Assembly: GCF_000196895.1 (NCBI RefSeq)
Contig: NC_014297.1
Span: forward strand, 496,001 to 560,000
Direction of reading: 5' to 3'
Length of the DNA stretch: 64,000 nt
From: Halalkalicoccus jeotgali B3
GTDB lineage: Archaea > Halobacteriota > Halobacteria > Halobacteriales > Halalkalicoccaceae
Below the pieces are notes generated by a model. That model was not told the origin of the DNA, made no database searches, and saw only the letters and a program-made list of their open reading frames with translations. Positions 8,647 through 18,137 of the stretch are shown one piece after another. Both the position numbers and the translations under genes were made by a program. How positions within the stretch are numbered: the first letter of the stretch is position 1; every line of letters starts with the position of its first letter.

Positions 8647-9927
8647 TTACTCCCAGAACTTCGGGACCGTCGCGTCGATCTGATAGCCATCGCCCTGATT
8701 ACTGTCGGACACAATCGTTCTGCGATCGCCATCCATCGACAGCGGCCCCATGACGTTCGTCAGGAGAATTTCGCGGGTTTCCGTCCGATAGAGCTCATAC
8801 CACTCGTCACCATCGACACTCGCGAGCACAACCGAATCCTCTGCGCTGTCGTTCATCGGGGAGTAGCCAAACGGCATGAGACAGAGCTCACGTCCCGTTT
8901 CGAGGTCCTCGCGGATATGCCAGCGTCGCCGAGCGTACATCTGCATGACATCGTCGTCGGGATCGGTCTCGATCTCGACGTGGACCCGCTCGAAATCATC
9001 TGCCTCCTCAGGAACGTCATTCGGGCCATCGCGCTCCCAACGAAGAATTCCTTCGGGCGTGCCGTCGCTCCCGAGAACGACGCAGTCTTTGAACGCGGCG
9101 ACTTGGGTGACCATCGTGATGTCGCCCCGATCGTCGATCTCGCTCCACGATTTGCCGAGGTCGCCGCTCCAATAGAGTTGAGAGTTGCCATGGTCGCCGA
9201 CGGCGACCCAAATACGCTCGGCGTACGGGTCATACTCGACGTCGTGGATGTGGTTGTTCGCCGCCTCGGTGCTGTTGACGCTCGGTTCAAGGACCTTTTC
9301 GAACGACTTCCCGCCGTCCGTCGAGAGAATTACCTCGTTACCGTGGTCGCCCGCCTCGTAGTCCGAGAGCTTGTAACAGGAGATAACGATAATATCCTCA
9401 TAGGCGACGTGGCCCATGCTGTTCGACACCCGCCCGTAGTCGAACTGGTAAAGCGTCTCCGAGTCGGTGCGGTCCTTGTTAATGAGTTCGACCTTCCCAC
9501 CCTCTTCGCTCCGACCCCCGACAGCGGCAATGACTCGCCCGTTATCCGGAACGATAATGGTTTGGACGTTCCCGTCGCGCTTGCCATCAAACGAGTACAG
9601 CACCTCGGTCGTCTGCCACCAGTCGTCGCTCACTAGTACGCGTGGTCCGTCGCGTCCGTAGACGCGGCCATTCTGATCGACCCAGACGGGCTGACCGGCC
9701 TCTCGCTTGTCGTGGACCTCGAGATCGTAATGGTAGTACGGCTCGCCGTCTCCCCCTTCCGGTTCGGGCTGGTCAGCCTCCGAATCGGTATCGTTGGACT
9801 CCCTATCTCCGGTAGTCGTATCCTCCGAAGACTCGGATTCGTCCCCTGAACTCCCAAGACAGCCCGCGAGCGCGATACTCGACCCAGTCGTTGCGGCTGA
9901 GAGGGCGATGAATTGTCGTCGATCCAT
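8647..9927 (-). CDS. Tat-exported lipoprotein with Asp-box/beta-propeller sequence (paralogue 2)
   Basis: 426 residues, starting directly with MDRRQF (twin-arginine) and a lipobox LAGC at about residues 19-22, then an acidic Ser/Glu/Asp linker. From about residue 55 it aligns almost without gaps with the lipoprotein at 3016-4290, including both Asp-box segments and the same C-terminus ending VPKFWE. Differences concentrate in the linker, as expected for paralogues under shared constraint. A long open frame on the opposite strand is a codon-usage shadow. Function is unknown; the folded export and lipid anchor suggest a surface binding or carbohydrate-related role. Confidence 0.82.
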   Translation of the reverse strand: MDRRQFIALSAATTGSSIALAGCLGSSGDESESSEDTTTGDRESNDTDSEADQPEPEGGDGEPYYHYDLEVHDKREAGQPVWVDQNGRVYGRDGPRVLVSDDWWQTTEVLYSFDGKRDGNVQTIIVPDNGRVIAAVGGRSEEGGKVELINKDRTDSETLYQFDYGRVSNSMGHVAYEDIIVISCYKLSDYEAGDHGNEVILSTDGGKSFEKVLEPSVNSTEAANNHIHDVEYDPYAERIWVAVGDHGNSQLYWSGDLGKSWSEIDDRGDITMVTQVAAFKDCVVLGSDGTPEGILRWERDGPNDVPEEADDFERVHVEIETDPDDDVMQMYARRRWHIREDLETGRELCLMPFGYSPMNDSAEDSVVLASVDGDEWYELYRTETREILLTNVMGPLSMDGDRRTIVSDSNQGDGYQIDATVPKFWE

Positions 9928-10210
9928 ACGACCGACAACCGGGCGGATGCTGGTAGTAAAATAGTCACTAATACGGTATTACTGAATTTCGATACAATAA
10001 TCCCCATCCTACTGGTGAGGAACCGGCATAGAGTCGTTAGTTTGAGAAGGAAGTTCGTAGTGTCGTGTATTAGACCCCGATCTCGATGGACACACGTAGG
10101 ATGGCTACTCAACGGTGGAGAGATGGTAGCTGACAACCGTTCCCCAAATTTATCGATGGTTGGTCAGAGAACGCTTGCCGAATGGTGCGACTACTCCTCT
10201 GTCGCAGCTG

Positions 10211-10420
10211 CTACTGAGTCGTATCGATACCGAACAACGCGTTACACCCACAGAACTGCGTCCATGCATTTTGTAGCAACCCGATCCCCGCGAGACCCGC
10301 GATTGCAGCTTTCGTCCGTTGCCCAGCAAGCAATGCAGCGAGGGCCACGACGACCAGCCAGATACCGAGCACCCCACGGATGATGCGATCGGTCCCTCCC
10401 ACGTTCTTCGGATAGTTCAT
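10211..10420 (-). CDS. DUF2892/YgaP-like small membrane protein
   Basis: 69 residues from the ATG at 10420, which opens MNYPKNVGGTDRIIRG, the usual start of DUF2892 proteins. Two hydrophobic helices follow (VLGIWLVVVALAALL and AAIAGLAGIGLLQN), then a short tail with CGCN. DUF2892 forms the membrane domain of bacterial YgaP rhodaneses and occurs alone in many archaea. Function as a solitary protein is not established. Longer starts would add about 40 unrelated residues. Confidence 0.8.
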   Translation of the reverse strand: MNYPKNVGGTDRIIRGVLGIWLVVVALAALLAGQRTKAAIAGLAGIGLLQNAWTQFCGCNALFGIDTTQ

Positions 10421-10673
10421 ATCCGGTTGTGGGGAAGAGATGTGCATATAGTTTTGGACCCAACGAGAGGGACGGGATTTCTGAGTCAGTGGCTCCACTG
10501 AAACTTGTCCGGAGAAACACAATGAGACACGATACGCGGACCACATCCCATGTAGTGAAACGAACCACAGAACCTATCGCGGTCTCGACCGATGATAAGG
10601 CTACGACGACCAGAAATTTCGGTAGGTCGCCCGTGAGACGATGATCAAATTGGGAATGGCGGACCGTCGTCAC

Positions 10674-10874
10674 TCAACGGGAACGCCGGAGGAACAGTTC
10701 GGCACCGCCCCACCAGTTGACGACGACCTCGTCGAGTTCCCATCCCTCTGCCGCAAGCTCGTTCAACGATTCTTCGGTCGCATCGCTCTTGATTCGGAAC
10801 CACAGGAGGCTGGTCGGCGCGTTGACGACCTTGTACTCATAATCCGCTTTGCCGCTCACACGCCGTCCGCTCAT
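10674..10874 (-). CDS. DUF4177-like small protein
   Basis: 66 residues from the ATG at 10874. The core 'YEYKVVN...LNELAAEGWELDEVV' and the ending with GGAELFLRR match the DUF4177 pattern (YKVV, xNxLxxxGWEL, FxR), a small alpha/beta domain found widely in bacteria and haloarchaea. No catalytic residues are known for the family. It stands alone with about 290 nt of non-coding sequence upstream. Confidence 0.75.
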   Translation of the reverse strand: MSGRRVSGKADYEYKVVNAPTSLLWFRIKSDATEESLNELAAEGWELDEVVVNWWGGAELFLRRSR

Positions 10875-11161
10875 TGTGGTGCTCACGTGCATCCAAAGGT
10901 CACATGAAGATAAAACCGCCCCGCTCATCTCGGAAAAATATAGCACCGACTTTATGATAATTTATCTACTGATCAACGGTGAACGACGAGTCAGTTCGAG
11001 GTGGTATGGAATGAGGGCAGCGAGACCGAGTAACCGATATGCACTCTGTAGTTCGCATGAGTGTTTTGTCAGTTTCTGATGATTTTACTAACGCCGAGCC
11101 ACTGGAAATTGATTAGGGGTGGCTGTGTGGAGCTGGCACGATGCGCCCGTACGGCCTACGT

Positions 11162-12532
11162 TCAGTCGCGCGGTTCGATCCGCATTCGAATGGGATCGAG
11201 TGAGCGCGTCGTGATACTTACGGAGAGATCGAGGTCTGGGTCCGAGATGAGTTCGAGATGATACTGTCCAGCCAACGTCGCAAGGATCAGTTTGGCCTCG
11301 ACGATCGCGAACTGTTGGCCGATACATCGGCGTGGACCGCCGCCAAACGGGAAGTAAACGAACTGGGGTCGGTCGTCATCCCCGGCAAATCGGTCGGGGC
11401 GAAACGCAAGTGGGTCCTCCCAGAAGCGGTTGTCGCGATGAATCGTCCACTGCATCGGTGCCACTGTTGCCCCTTTGGGGAGTGTATACCCGCCGAGCTC
11501 CAGTGGTTGGGTTGTCTCTCGAGGGATCGACGGGACAGGGGGGTAGAGTCGCATCGCCTCGCGTATCACTTGTTCCGTGTACGTCAGCTCGGGGAGCTCC
11601 TTGAAGGTCGCGTGATTCGCCGTAAGCACCTCCTCTAGTTCCGCAACGAGTCGGCGTTCGACCGCCGGATGTTGGGCCAGTAAGAACCAAGTGAACGTCA
11701 GCGCCGTCGCCGTGGTTTCGTGGCCGGCGAACAGGAACGTCATCATCTCGTCGCGGAGGAGCTTCTCGGACATCGCCTCGCCGTCCTCGTCCGTGGCGGT
11801 CAGCAGCATCGACAGCAGATCATCACGGTCCTCGACACCGTCCCCTCTGCGTGCGGCAACGAACTCCTGAATCACGGCCTCCATCTCCCGGATCCCGTGC
11901 TTATACCGGCGCCACATCGGAATCGGGACCCACTTCGGAACCATCCGGGCGATAGGCTGTTTCGTCGGTTGTCCCGGCTCTTGGAGCGCACGAACGGTCT
12001 CTCGAATACCGCGATCCTCGTACTCGATGTCGGAGCCGAACATCGATTTGACGAGGATACGGAGGGTGAGCCCTTTCATCTCGTTCTCGATGTTGACGGT
12101 CGGTGTGCCGGTCCAGTCGGCCGCTGCGGTCCGGACTTCGGCCGTCATCGTATCGGCGTAGTCAGCGATCCGGTCCATATAGAAGGCGGGCTGGATCCGT
12201 TCGCGCTGACGCTCCCAGAGCTCGCCTTCGCTCAGGACTAATCCTTGCCCAAGAAGCTCACCGAGGTCGTCTTGACTCAAGCTCGCCTTCCGGAAGCGAT
12301 CGTGGTCATCGGCAAGAATCTGTTCGGCGAGGGCAGGATGGTTGACCTGGTAGAGGTCGCCGATTCCGAGCAGTTGGAGGTGGACGATGTCACCCTGGCG
12401 CGCCGCTGTCTCGTACAGCCCGTCCTGTTCACGCACGAGCTGGTGCGTATTCCCAATCACTGGCAGTCCGTCGTGTGTCGGCGGAGCGGTTTCGTACGTT
12501 GGGATGCTATCAGACCGTTGATATTCAGCCAT
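11162..12532 (-). CDS. Cytochrome P450 (haloarchaeal, CYP174-like)
   Basis: 456 residues, full P450 length. The heme-binding loop FGGGPRRCIG puts the thiolate ligand at Cys403. The I-helix oxygen-activation motif AGHETTA is near residue 260, and the K-helix ExxR is in EAMRLYP. There is no membrane anchor, so this is a soluble monooxygenase, probably served by a separate ferredoxin. Haloarchaeal P450s of this type have been placed in CYP174; the match is from recollection. No redox partner or pathway genes are adjacent, and the substrate cannot be inferred. Confidence 0.93.
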   Translation of the reverse strand: MAEYQRSDSIPTYETAPPTHDGLPVIGNTHQLVREQDGLYETAARQGDIVHLQLLGIGDLYQVNHPALAEQILADDHDRFRKASLSQDDLGELLGQGLVLSEGELWERQRERIQPAFYMDRIADYADTMTAEVRTAAADWTGTPTVNIENEMKGLTLRILVKSMFGSDIEYEDRGIRETVRALQEPGQPTKQPIARMVPKWVPIPMWRRYKHGIREMEAVIQEFVAARRGDGVEDRDDLLSMLLTATDEDGEAMSEKLLRDEMMTFLFAGHETTATALTFTWFLLAQHPAVERRLVAELEEVLTANHATFKELPELTYTEQVIREAMRLYPPVPSIPRETTQPLELGGYTLPKGATVAPMQWTIHRDNRFWEDPLAFRPDRFAGDDDRPQFVYFPFGGGPRRCIGQQFAIVEAKLILATLAGQYHLELISDPDLDLSVSITTRSLDPIRMRIEPRD

Positions 12533-12836
12533 GTACGACTATCGTCGTCCGATCCCCTTCAGCATTGGTGGCTGTCAACCGGGGAGGACCGTTCCGGGAT
12601 GGGTGGTATCGATCGTGATCGGAAAAGCGGGTCCATCGATAGTTGAGAACCGGTTCTCGGGCGCTGTTCGATGGACTGTATCAGTCCCGTGTGATCGATC
12701 GTTCTTCTCCGTCTCTTCGGTCGTCCGGGTCGTGTAATCACTGCCCTGTATGTAGTATAATATTAACAATTTACTTTCATTACGCTCGCGGAACTTTCAT
12801 ATCGATCTGACTCCTGTCGAGTACTATCTCCTGATT
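12533..12836. other. 304-nt divergent promoter region
   Basis: Sequence between the P450 start (minus) and the 89-aa gene (plus). An A/T-rich stretch TAGTATAATATTAAC at about 12756-12770 could supply a TATA box. No gene is seen. Confidence 0.45.
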
Positions 12837-13106
12837 ATGGATAACACTCATTCAGGACCTGTGACGCGGAACGGCAATCGAAGCGCGATCCTCGAGTCGC
12901 TCAAAGATGGGATAGACGGCCTCCAGCGAGCGATCGAGACCGCAAGGCCGGAGACGCCCGAAGAACAGCGCGTGCAGTTGCGCCAGTATTACGAACTCGG
13001 CTATCTGGCCAACCAGTGCTGGAAGTTACAACGGGATACCGATATCGACGAGATGAGTCAGCGGATGGCACTCCTTGAAGACAAGACCGATATGGAGAGA
13101 TACTGA
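12837..13106 (+). CDS. Conserved-looking 89-aa hypothetical protein
   Basis: 89 residues, mostly helical and acidic with no cysteine cluster or membrane segment apart from one cysteine. Helices at about 18-38 and 45-65 suggest a small helical bundle. It overlaps the next gene by one nucleotide (TGATG), which implies translational coupling and a shared role. I recognise no family. Third-position G/C bias supports coding. Confidence 0.65.
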   Translation: MDNTHSGPVTRNGNRSAILESLKDGIDGLQRAIETARPETPEEQRVQLRQYYELGYLANQCWKLQRDTDIDEMSQRMALLEDKTDMERY

Positions 13107-13717
13107 TGGCGACTAAACGGCAGCTCGAACGCAAACTGGCGGAGCTCGAAGCACAGAATCACTCGACTACTCCCGAGGAGGACGATCGAGAGTGCCTCGA
13201 ATTGCACTTCGACGGCCTGCATGCGTACGAGCTTGAGCCCGAGCTCACCGACACGCTCAGTTCGTACGGGTTCGTCGTCGAACGTGACGTCCGTGAGTAT
13301 GCGAATGGCCGAACGGTCGTGCTGCAGACGACACCGTCGGCGTCGGCCGTTCTCGGCGCGGTCAGTTGGCATCGCGACGGTCCGACGGCCGATCACAACG
13401 ACGTTCGGATTATCTGGGAGCCCGACCGCCTTGAGCAGGTGCGTGCGGACGCCGAACACTCGACCGTGTATGTTGCGCCCGACGTCCCGGACGAAACGGA
13501 GCGAACCGTTATCGCCGAGGGCGATGGATGGACGGCGATCGTTCCGTCCGATCGGGTGATCACGAACAGAGTAGTGCGTCGTAAAAACGCCGAGTATCAC
13601 GGGTACGAGATCCTCGGCCCCGTCGAGCTTCCATTGGAGAACGCCGCGGAGTACGATCTCGTCGAGGTCACGACCGATCCGGACGGTGATCGCCAGTCGA
13701 GGGATGGCGACGACTGA
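13106..13717 (+). CDS. 203-aa hypothetical protein coupled to the 89-aa gene
   Basis: Starts inside the stop codon of the preceding gene. Residues 1-20 form a charged helix, and about 30-150 alternate short strands and helices with no transmembrane segment. The product is strongly acidic and ends in a disordered Asp/Gly tail. Long frames on the opposite strand are shadows. I recognise no family. The overlap with the upstream gene suggests the two proteins act together. Confidence 0.65.
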   Translation: MATKRQLERKLAELEAQNHSTTPEEDDRECLELHFDGLHAYELEPELTDTLSSYGFVVERDVREYANGRTVVLQTTPSASAVLGAVSWHRDGPTADHNDVRIIWEPDRLEQVRADAEHSTVYVAPDVPDETERTVIAEGDGWTAIVPSDRVITNRVVRRKNAEYHGYEILGPVELPLENAAEYDLVEVTTDPDGDRQSRDGDD

Positions 13718-13779
13718 CCTCGAAACGAGGATCCGAGCAACGCCTCGAGCGGCTCGAAGCCGAGTGAAAGACGGACCGG

Positions 13780-13959
13780 ATGGCAGACGAGAGATTCGGC
13801 GGGGAACTCGACGAAGTCCGTTCGGACGAACGCGAAACATCCTCGCAAATGAACGTCCGGGGATGCTCAGCGCTACAGACAGAGGAAACAGATCGCGTCA
13901 GCTTGGACGTGATGTCTGAAAAATCGAAGTCGTTGTTCGTCGCTGTGAGCGACAGGTGA
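13780..13959 (+). CDS. Possible 59-aa small protein
   Basis: An ATG at 13780 opens 59 acidic codons ending at TGA 13957-13959, between the two-gene unit and cspA. Composition is compatible with coding, but no motif, promoter or ribosome-binding site confirms it. Confidence 0.25.
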   Translation: MADERFGGELDEVRSDERETSSQMNVRGCSALQTEETDRVSLDVMSEKSKSLFVAVSDR

Positions 13960-13968
13960 GTCTCGGAG

Positions 13969-14175
13969 TTACTGTCGGACGACGTTTGCTGCGCGAGGCC
14001 CCTTCGGTGAGGACTCGATGTCGAACTCGACTTCCGTACCTTCCGTGAGGTCCTCGCCGCCGACGTCTTCCATGTGGAAGAAGACGTCTTCGTCGTCGTC
14101 GAGGTCGCCGTCATCAGTCGAAATGAAACCGTAGCCGCCCGTATCGTTGAAGAAATCAACCTTACCGTTTGCCAT
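13969..14175 (-). CDS. cspA: Cold-shock domain protein CspA
   Basis: 68 residues from the ATG at 14175. GKVDFFNDTGGYGFI corresponds to RNP1-type motif 1 and DVFFHMEDV to RNP2 of the cold-shock OB fold, which binds single-stranded RNA or DNA. The linker between them carries an Asp-rich insert (DDGDLDDD), so it is a few residues longer than the most common haloarchaeal CspA. It is monocistronic. Haloarchaea usually carry several csp genes, so this is one paralogue. Confidence 0.92.
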   Translation of the reverse strand: MANGKVDFFNDTGGYGFISTDDGDLDDDEDVFFHMEDVGGEDLTEGTEVEFDIESSPKGPRAANVVRQ

Positions 14176-14500
14176 TACAGACAAATGTAGAGGCGTGCGA
14201 GGGATAACCCTTGCGAGAGTCAGGTTACCGTGGCCCCCTTTTCTTCACGCTGTGGAATGATCTGCTTGCAACGGGAAACCGGGTGGGCGCGTTTCTCACT
14301 GCCCTGAGGCGAATGGCAAAGCAACGTCACCGCCACCATCAACGTACCACGAAGTTGCCGGCGAGCAGATCCAAGCGACCGAAACAGTAAAGCGAACGAC
14401 TGGCTCCGAGTCGGCCCGGCACGCTTCACCGACACAACCATGACAGCAGCGCGCTCCTCTCACGCAACCGTTAATATCTCAAATCGTCATATAGGGATTC
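14176..14500. other. 325-nt gap, no gene recognised
   Basis: Holds the cspA promoter side and the promoter of the two-helix protein gene. Short frames here lack motifs. Confidence 0.45.
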
Positions 14501-14713
14501 ATGGATTCTCGATTCAGACTCTTCATCGCAGGTCTCGTCGGCGCCCTTACCGCGTTCATCTTCACTGTCATCGCGTTCACCGGCGTGCTCAATCTCATCG
14601 AAACGACCGTCTTCGCCGGTATCTTCCTCGTCGTGATGATCGGCTTCGAGCGGTTCATGCTGTGGGCGGAAACCCTCGAGAACGCCGAATCGTCCACCGA
14701 GATAGCCCGATAA
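14501..14713 (+). CDS. 70-aa two-helix membrane protein
   Basis: 70 residues: a short basic N-terminus, a first hydrophobic helix (about 8-30, LFIAGLVGALTAFIF...), a second (about 33-52, TTVFAGIFLVVMIGF) and a soluble acidic tail. The pattern fits a small integral membrane protein with both ends on one side. No family was recognised. It converges with the decayed hydrolase copy that begins five bases downstream. Confidence 0.6.
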   Translation: MDSRFRLFIAGLVGALTAFIFTVIAFTGVLNLIETTVFAGIFLVVMIGFERFMLWAETLENAESSTEIAR

Positions 14714-14717
14714 AAGC

Positions 14718-15256
14718 CTATTTTGCCGGACTCCGATACTCGATCGAACGGCTTCGTTTCGCCTCACTGGCGCGTACCGACCACCAGACGACGCCCGTGA
14801 CGAGCGCAAGGGTGAGTTCGAACACCAGCATCGGCGTCGGATCCATTGAGAGGAAATGGCCGAGGATCGTCCGTCTCTGCTCGCCGTATGGTGGCAGGGG
14901 CAATAGCGGCCACCCTAATGTCCTGCTGTAGATGAACTCGCCACGAACCACGACGGAAGGACGTCACCGACGGTATACGAGAGGGCGCCGATCGCGGACG
15001 CCTCACCCCACGTTGGCTTGTGATACCAGACGACGGGTGCGTAGATGAGCATCGAGAGCGAATAACGAGTGGCCAAGCGAGCGACCTGAGGGGAGGATCG
15101 CTACAGTCCACGCCAGTGGTTTGTCGATCAGATCCGGAAATTGGGTGCCAACCAGGAGGAGCACGGTCGCCGGCTGTCAGGTGCTCGGTCGTATCGATAG
15201 CGAGTGTAGAACGCATAGAGCAGATAGCCGACTACAGCGTGTCCCCATGGTCACAT
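14718..15256 (-). pseudogene. Decayed YdjM-type metal-dependent hydrolase (copy 1)
   Basis: Aligning with the intact gene at 38636-39184 shows the same start region (complement of CCCCATGGTCACAT), but codon 2 is TGA where the intact gene has TGG. The downstream sequence follows the intact protein in different frames, so frameshifts have accumulated. The C-terminal about 75 codons still read in one frame (LPLPPY, ILGHFLSMD, VVWW). The family is membrane-associated with conserved His and Asp. A nonsense change at codon 2 plus frameshifts argues for a dead gene. Confidence 0.75.
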
Positions 15257-15489
15257 CATCCCCGAGTTCTTGGGCCAGGCGCATGTATTCACTGAGATCG
15301 GTTGTGACCGACGGGGAACACCGTCCTCGATGGATGGTTATGGCAGCGTCCCAAGGGGGCACCTGCCCTGTGACCGCCGCAAGTCAGTACAGACGGACTG
15401 TCTCACGACTACTGGGTAGTGAGGCGAGACCTGGCTCGTTCCCGTTCGGGTCCAGCGAGACATTTTGGTTCCGTACAGCGGGTCACCGA

Positions 15490-16077
15490 CTACGGGGAGC
15501 GGGTGGTGTCGTCGATAAAATTCTCGAGAAGTTGCTCGCCGAAGACGAGGACGAGCGCGGCGCCGAGGAGATCGAACACGAGGTCGAAGACGATATCGAA
15601 CTTGCTGTAGGTGATAAGGATGGGTTCGATACCGAGTCGGTCGGCAGTGCGATGAATGATGTACTCCATGAGCTCCCAGAGGACACCGACACAGGCGACG
15701 ACGCCGATGACGTCCGGCCGTGGATCGCGGCCGCGACGACGGCTGACGGCATAGACGATCCCGCTGAGCAATGTCGCGGAGTGGGTGTGTGTAAGATGGT
15801 CCCACCACCAGACGTCGTCGTACGGCCCGAGCATGCCAAATGCGTGGGTGAGCATCGCGATCGTCGCGTACACCCGTTGCCACGGGCGGAACTCGAGGTC
15901 GTAGCGGTGTTCGAGAACGTCGGGGAGCGAGGCCGCGGCGAGTCCGAGGCCGGCGTTGACGATCGCGCCTGGATCCCGACGGCGAATCCCGACGACGAGG
16001 ACGCTCACGATGCCGGATTTGATACCGTATTCGACTCGGTGTGCGACCGTCGTCTGTGAAGGTTTCGGGCCAGTCAT
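15490..16077 (-). CDS. Integral membrane protein resembling DUF2238/YjdF
   Basis: 195 residues with four to five hydrophobic helices. Conserved-looking polar motifs within or near helices are VWWWDHLTHTHSATLL and GVLWELMEYI, as in DUF2238/YjdF membrane proteins, whose function is unknown. The C-terminal part contains KFDIVFDLVFDLLGA, also typical of the family. It stands next to the decayed hydrolase copy but is not part of it. Family call is from memory of the motif pattern. Confidence 0.72.
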   Translation of the reverse strand: MTGPKPSQTTVAHRVEYGIKSGIVSVLVVGIRRRDPGAIVNAGLGLAAASLPDVLEHRYDLEFRPWQRVYATIAMLTHAFGMLGPYDDVWWWDHLTHTHSATLLSGIVYAVSRRRGRDPRPDVIGVVACVGVLWELMEYIIHRTADRLGIEPILITYSKFDIVFDLVFDLLGAALVLVFGEQLLENFIDDTTRSP

Positions 16078-16255
16078 TGGGCATGAGAAGGGGATCGGTT
16101 GGGAATGTCACTCTGTACCATAATCAGCTATGGATCTCGGTAATAGAATACATTCGTTCGGTATAGAGAGGAGGTGATAAGTCCTGTCGTCACTTGGATT
16201 GATAGAGGTTCGTCGCGGCGAAGAGGACAGTCATATCGACGAGTGTGCGCGGCAT

Positions 16256-16507
16256 TTAATTGACATCGACACTCCAGATGTCATGATCGGTCGGGACGTC
16301 GATCTCATCGTCACCATCGGAGTAATCGAAGTCGCTGAATGTGCCGCTGCGCTGCTGGACGACTTGGACACGGAGGGTGCCGTCGTCCTCGATATGCCGA
16401 GACGCCCCGGGATCGCGTTGCCGACAGCGAGAAACTACTTGTTCGTGTCCTTCTTCATGGCGTCCCTTCTTGCAGTTCGAAGGAAACCTACTCAGTAGCG
16501 AGCACAC
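16256..16507 (-). CDS. Hypothetical 83-aa protein, possibly with a damaged 5' end
   Basis: The last about 55 codons are acidic with strong G/C third-position bias (for example DFDYSDGDDEIDVP), which looks coding. The first part is Cys/Arg/Ser-rich and unlike a haloarchaeal protein, and a different frame offers a short start MKKDTNK. The gene may therefore be frameshifted or use another start. No family was recognised. Confidence 0.35.
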   Translation of the reverse strand: MCSLLSRFPSNCKKGRHEEGHEQVVSRCRQRDPGASRHIEDDGTLRVQVVQQRSGTFSDFDYSDGDDEIDVPTDHDIWSVDVN

Positions 16508-16644
16508 AGAACGCGTTGTCGACGATAACTGGCTCTACAGCCAGTCTAGGCCGTAGAACGATAGACACATGCCTCTTGACACCCTCTATCGAAGTGAGGA
16601 CGTTGTGCCGCTCGGAGAAACAACCAGGCACACTTCACTAGATA

Positions 16645-17223
16645 ATGGCAAAATCGGATTTCGTTCCATCGGAGACTACCAGAACCGACGTACAGATTGG
16701 CTTAGTCGTGGCCGACCAGCGAACCGGCGACCTCCGTCAGGTGATCTATGCCGACTCACAGACGGTGCTCATTCGCGACGAGACGAACGCGACGACACTG
16801 ATTCCCCGTAGAACCTTCGGGAATGAGTTGGGCACCCGATATCGTGCTCGGCACGAGGCCACCCCGCAGATCGATGGCGGACAGTACGAGCAACTCCGCA
16901 CCAGTCTCGCCGAGTATAACGACCAAGACGGCCGAAAAGCCCAACACAAAGCCGACGCATTACGAGAAGCGCTTGACCTCCTCGCTGGCACAACGGCCGA
17001 CGAGCCGAAGCGAACCGGTGACCAAGAGCAGACTGACGACCAAGAGATCGAGTTTGAGGAGATCCCCGGCATCGGTCCGCGAACAGCCAGCAACCTTCGA
17101 CGGCAGGGGTTCGTGACCGTCACGAGCATCAACACCGCAAGCGACGACGTCTTGCGTGCGATCCCAGGAATCGGCCCCGACGCTCTCGCAAAGATTCGGG
17201 CGTTCGTCGCGGAGCAACCGTAG
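16645..17223 (+). CDS. Helix-hairpin-helix protein
   Basis: 192 residues. The C-terminal about 60 residues hold a tandem helix-hairpin-helix unit: IPGIGPRTASNLRRQGF and, after a spacer, IPGIGPDALAKIRAF, the non-specific DNA-binding fold found in RadA N-termini and many repair proteins. Residues 1-75 form an Arg/Thr-rich beta-type domain, and 100-130 is an acidic linker. No nuclease or ATPase motif is present. It is probably a DNA-binding accessory protein. The gene is monocistronic. Confidence 0.85.
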   Translation: MAKSDFVPSETTRTDVQIGLVVADQRTGDLRQVIYADSQTVLIRDETNATTLIPRRTFGNELGTRYRARHEATPQIDGGQYEQLRTSLAEYNDQDGRKAQHKADALREALDLLAGTTADEPKRTGDQEQTDDQEIEFEEIPGIGPRTASNLRRQGFVTVTSINTASDDVLRAIPGIGPDALAKIRAFVAEQP

Positions 17224-17376
17224 CCGGCAGCAGAGTAGCTGGCTTGTGACATTCGTCGAGAAGTGGGTTCGCTCGGCCCAACAGTATGTGCTCTCTGCGT
17301 TCGCTCGTCATTCGAGACGAGTGGATCCAAAACACATCATCAGAGCAGGAACCCCGCGGTTTGACCCGGAGTACGT

Positions 17377-17937
17377 TCACTCATGGACGCCTTCACGGAT
17401 CGAGATCACGGGACAATGCACTGACTCGAGGATCTCCTGTGAGACGCTGCCGAACAGCGCCCGCCGAGCCGAAGACTGTTTCCGGCCACCCACCACGACG
17501 AAGTCGGCCTCACGGTCCGCAGCCATGGCAACGACGCGCTCGGCCGGATCGCCGACCGCGCCCCGGATCTCGTAGTTGATACCGGTCTCGCCGAGGGCCG
17601 TTGCCAAGTCTTGGATGAGGTCTTTTCTGTCGAAGAACCGTTCGATCACCTCGGGCCGATCGGCCGCCGTCGGGAGGCGACGCGTGACCCAGGCAGGGAC
17701 GTCGCCTTCGAGTCCCGGGTGGGCGGGCACACCCTCCTTGAACCGAGTTTCGAGGAGCGACTGCGTTTCCTCGCCCGCTTCCTCAAGAGCGGCCCGGTAG
17801 GTCTCCTCGGTGAGGACGTGCGCGATCACGACCGTCGCCCCCGCTGGTCCAGCGACGTCGGTCACCGCCTTGGCGAACGCATCGATGTGCGATGCATCCT
17901 GCTCACCGAGGGCCACCAAAAGCGTGTCCAATCCCAT
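17377..17937 (-). CDS. UspA-family universal stress protein
   Basis: 186 residues from the ATG at 17937, which starts the first strand (LDTLLVALGE) at once. The C-terminal nucleotide-binding stretch VVVGGRKQSSARRALFGSVS matches the UspA pattern, but a Lys replaces the second Gly of the classical G-x2-G-x9-G(S/T), so ATP binding is uncertain. An insertion of about 40 residues (85-125) relative to minimal Usp domains contains a WVTRRLP segment. A stress or regulatory role is inferred from the family. It converges with the HhH gene. Confidence 0.88.
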   Translation of the reverse strand: MGLDTLLVALGEQDASHIDAFAKAVTDVAGPAGATVVIAHVLTEETYRAALEEAGEETQSLLETRFKEGVPAHPGLEGDVPAWVTRRLPTAADRPEVIERFFDRKDLIQDLATALGETGINYEIRGAVGDPAERVVAMAADREADFVVVGGRKQSSARRALFGSVSQEILESVHCPVISIREGVHE

Positions 17938-18137
17938 GCCACTAGTTATCATTCCATCATATTAGTTTCTTCCCGGGTCGGTTGACGACGACAGATACCA
18001 GCTCGAGGATGTGTCCCAAGGGTCGTCCTGCGTCGGGGAGCGGAGACGTACCAGTAGACGTGCGTTTGAATGGTGGGACGTTGAACTGCAAGAGTTACCA
18101 GTCTATTGCTGGGGATTGATTGCCGGGTGTCCACATC

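Noticed and set aside
8536-9636. A 366-codon plus-strand open frame
   Set aside because: It mirrors the minus-strand lipoprotein gene with Tat signal and lipobox; the same shadow exists opposite the paralogue at 3016-4290. Composition (Arg/His/Ile-rich, no motif) is not haloarchaeal.
13668-14159. A 163-codon frame overlapping cspA on the same strand
   Set aside because: Out-of-frame reading of cspA, which has clear RNP motifs; composition is Ser/Thr/Arg-rich shadow.
15338-16111. A 257-codon frame with VVGDPLYG, reminiscent of pseudouridine synthase RluA
   Set aside because: The rest is Arg/His/Pro-rich and antisense-frame to the membrane protein at 15490-16077; the short match is likely chance.
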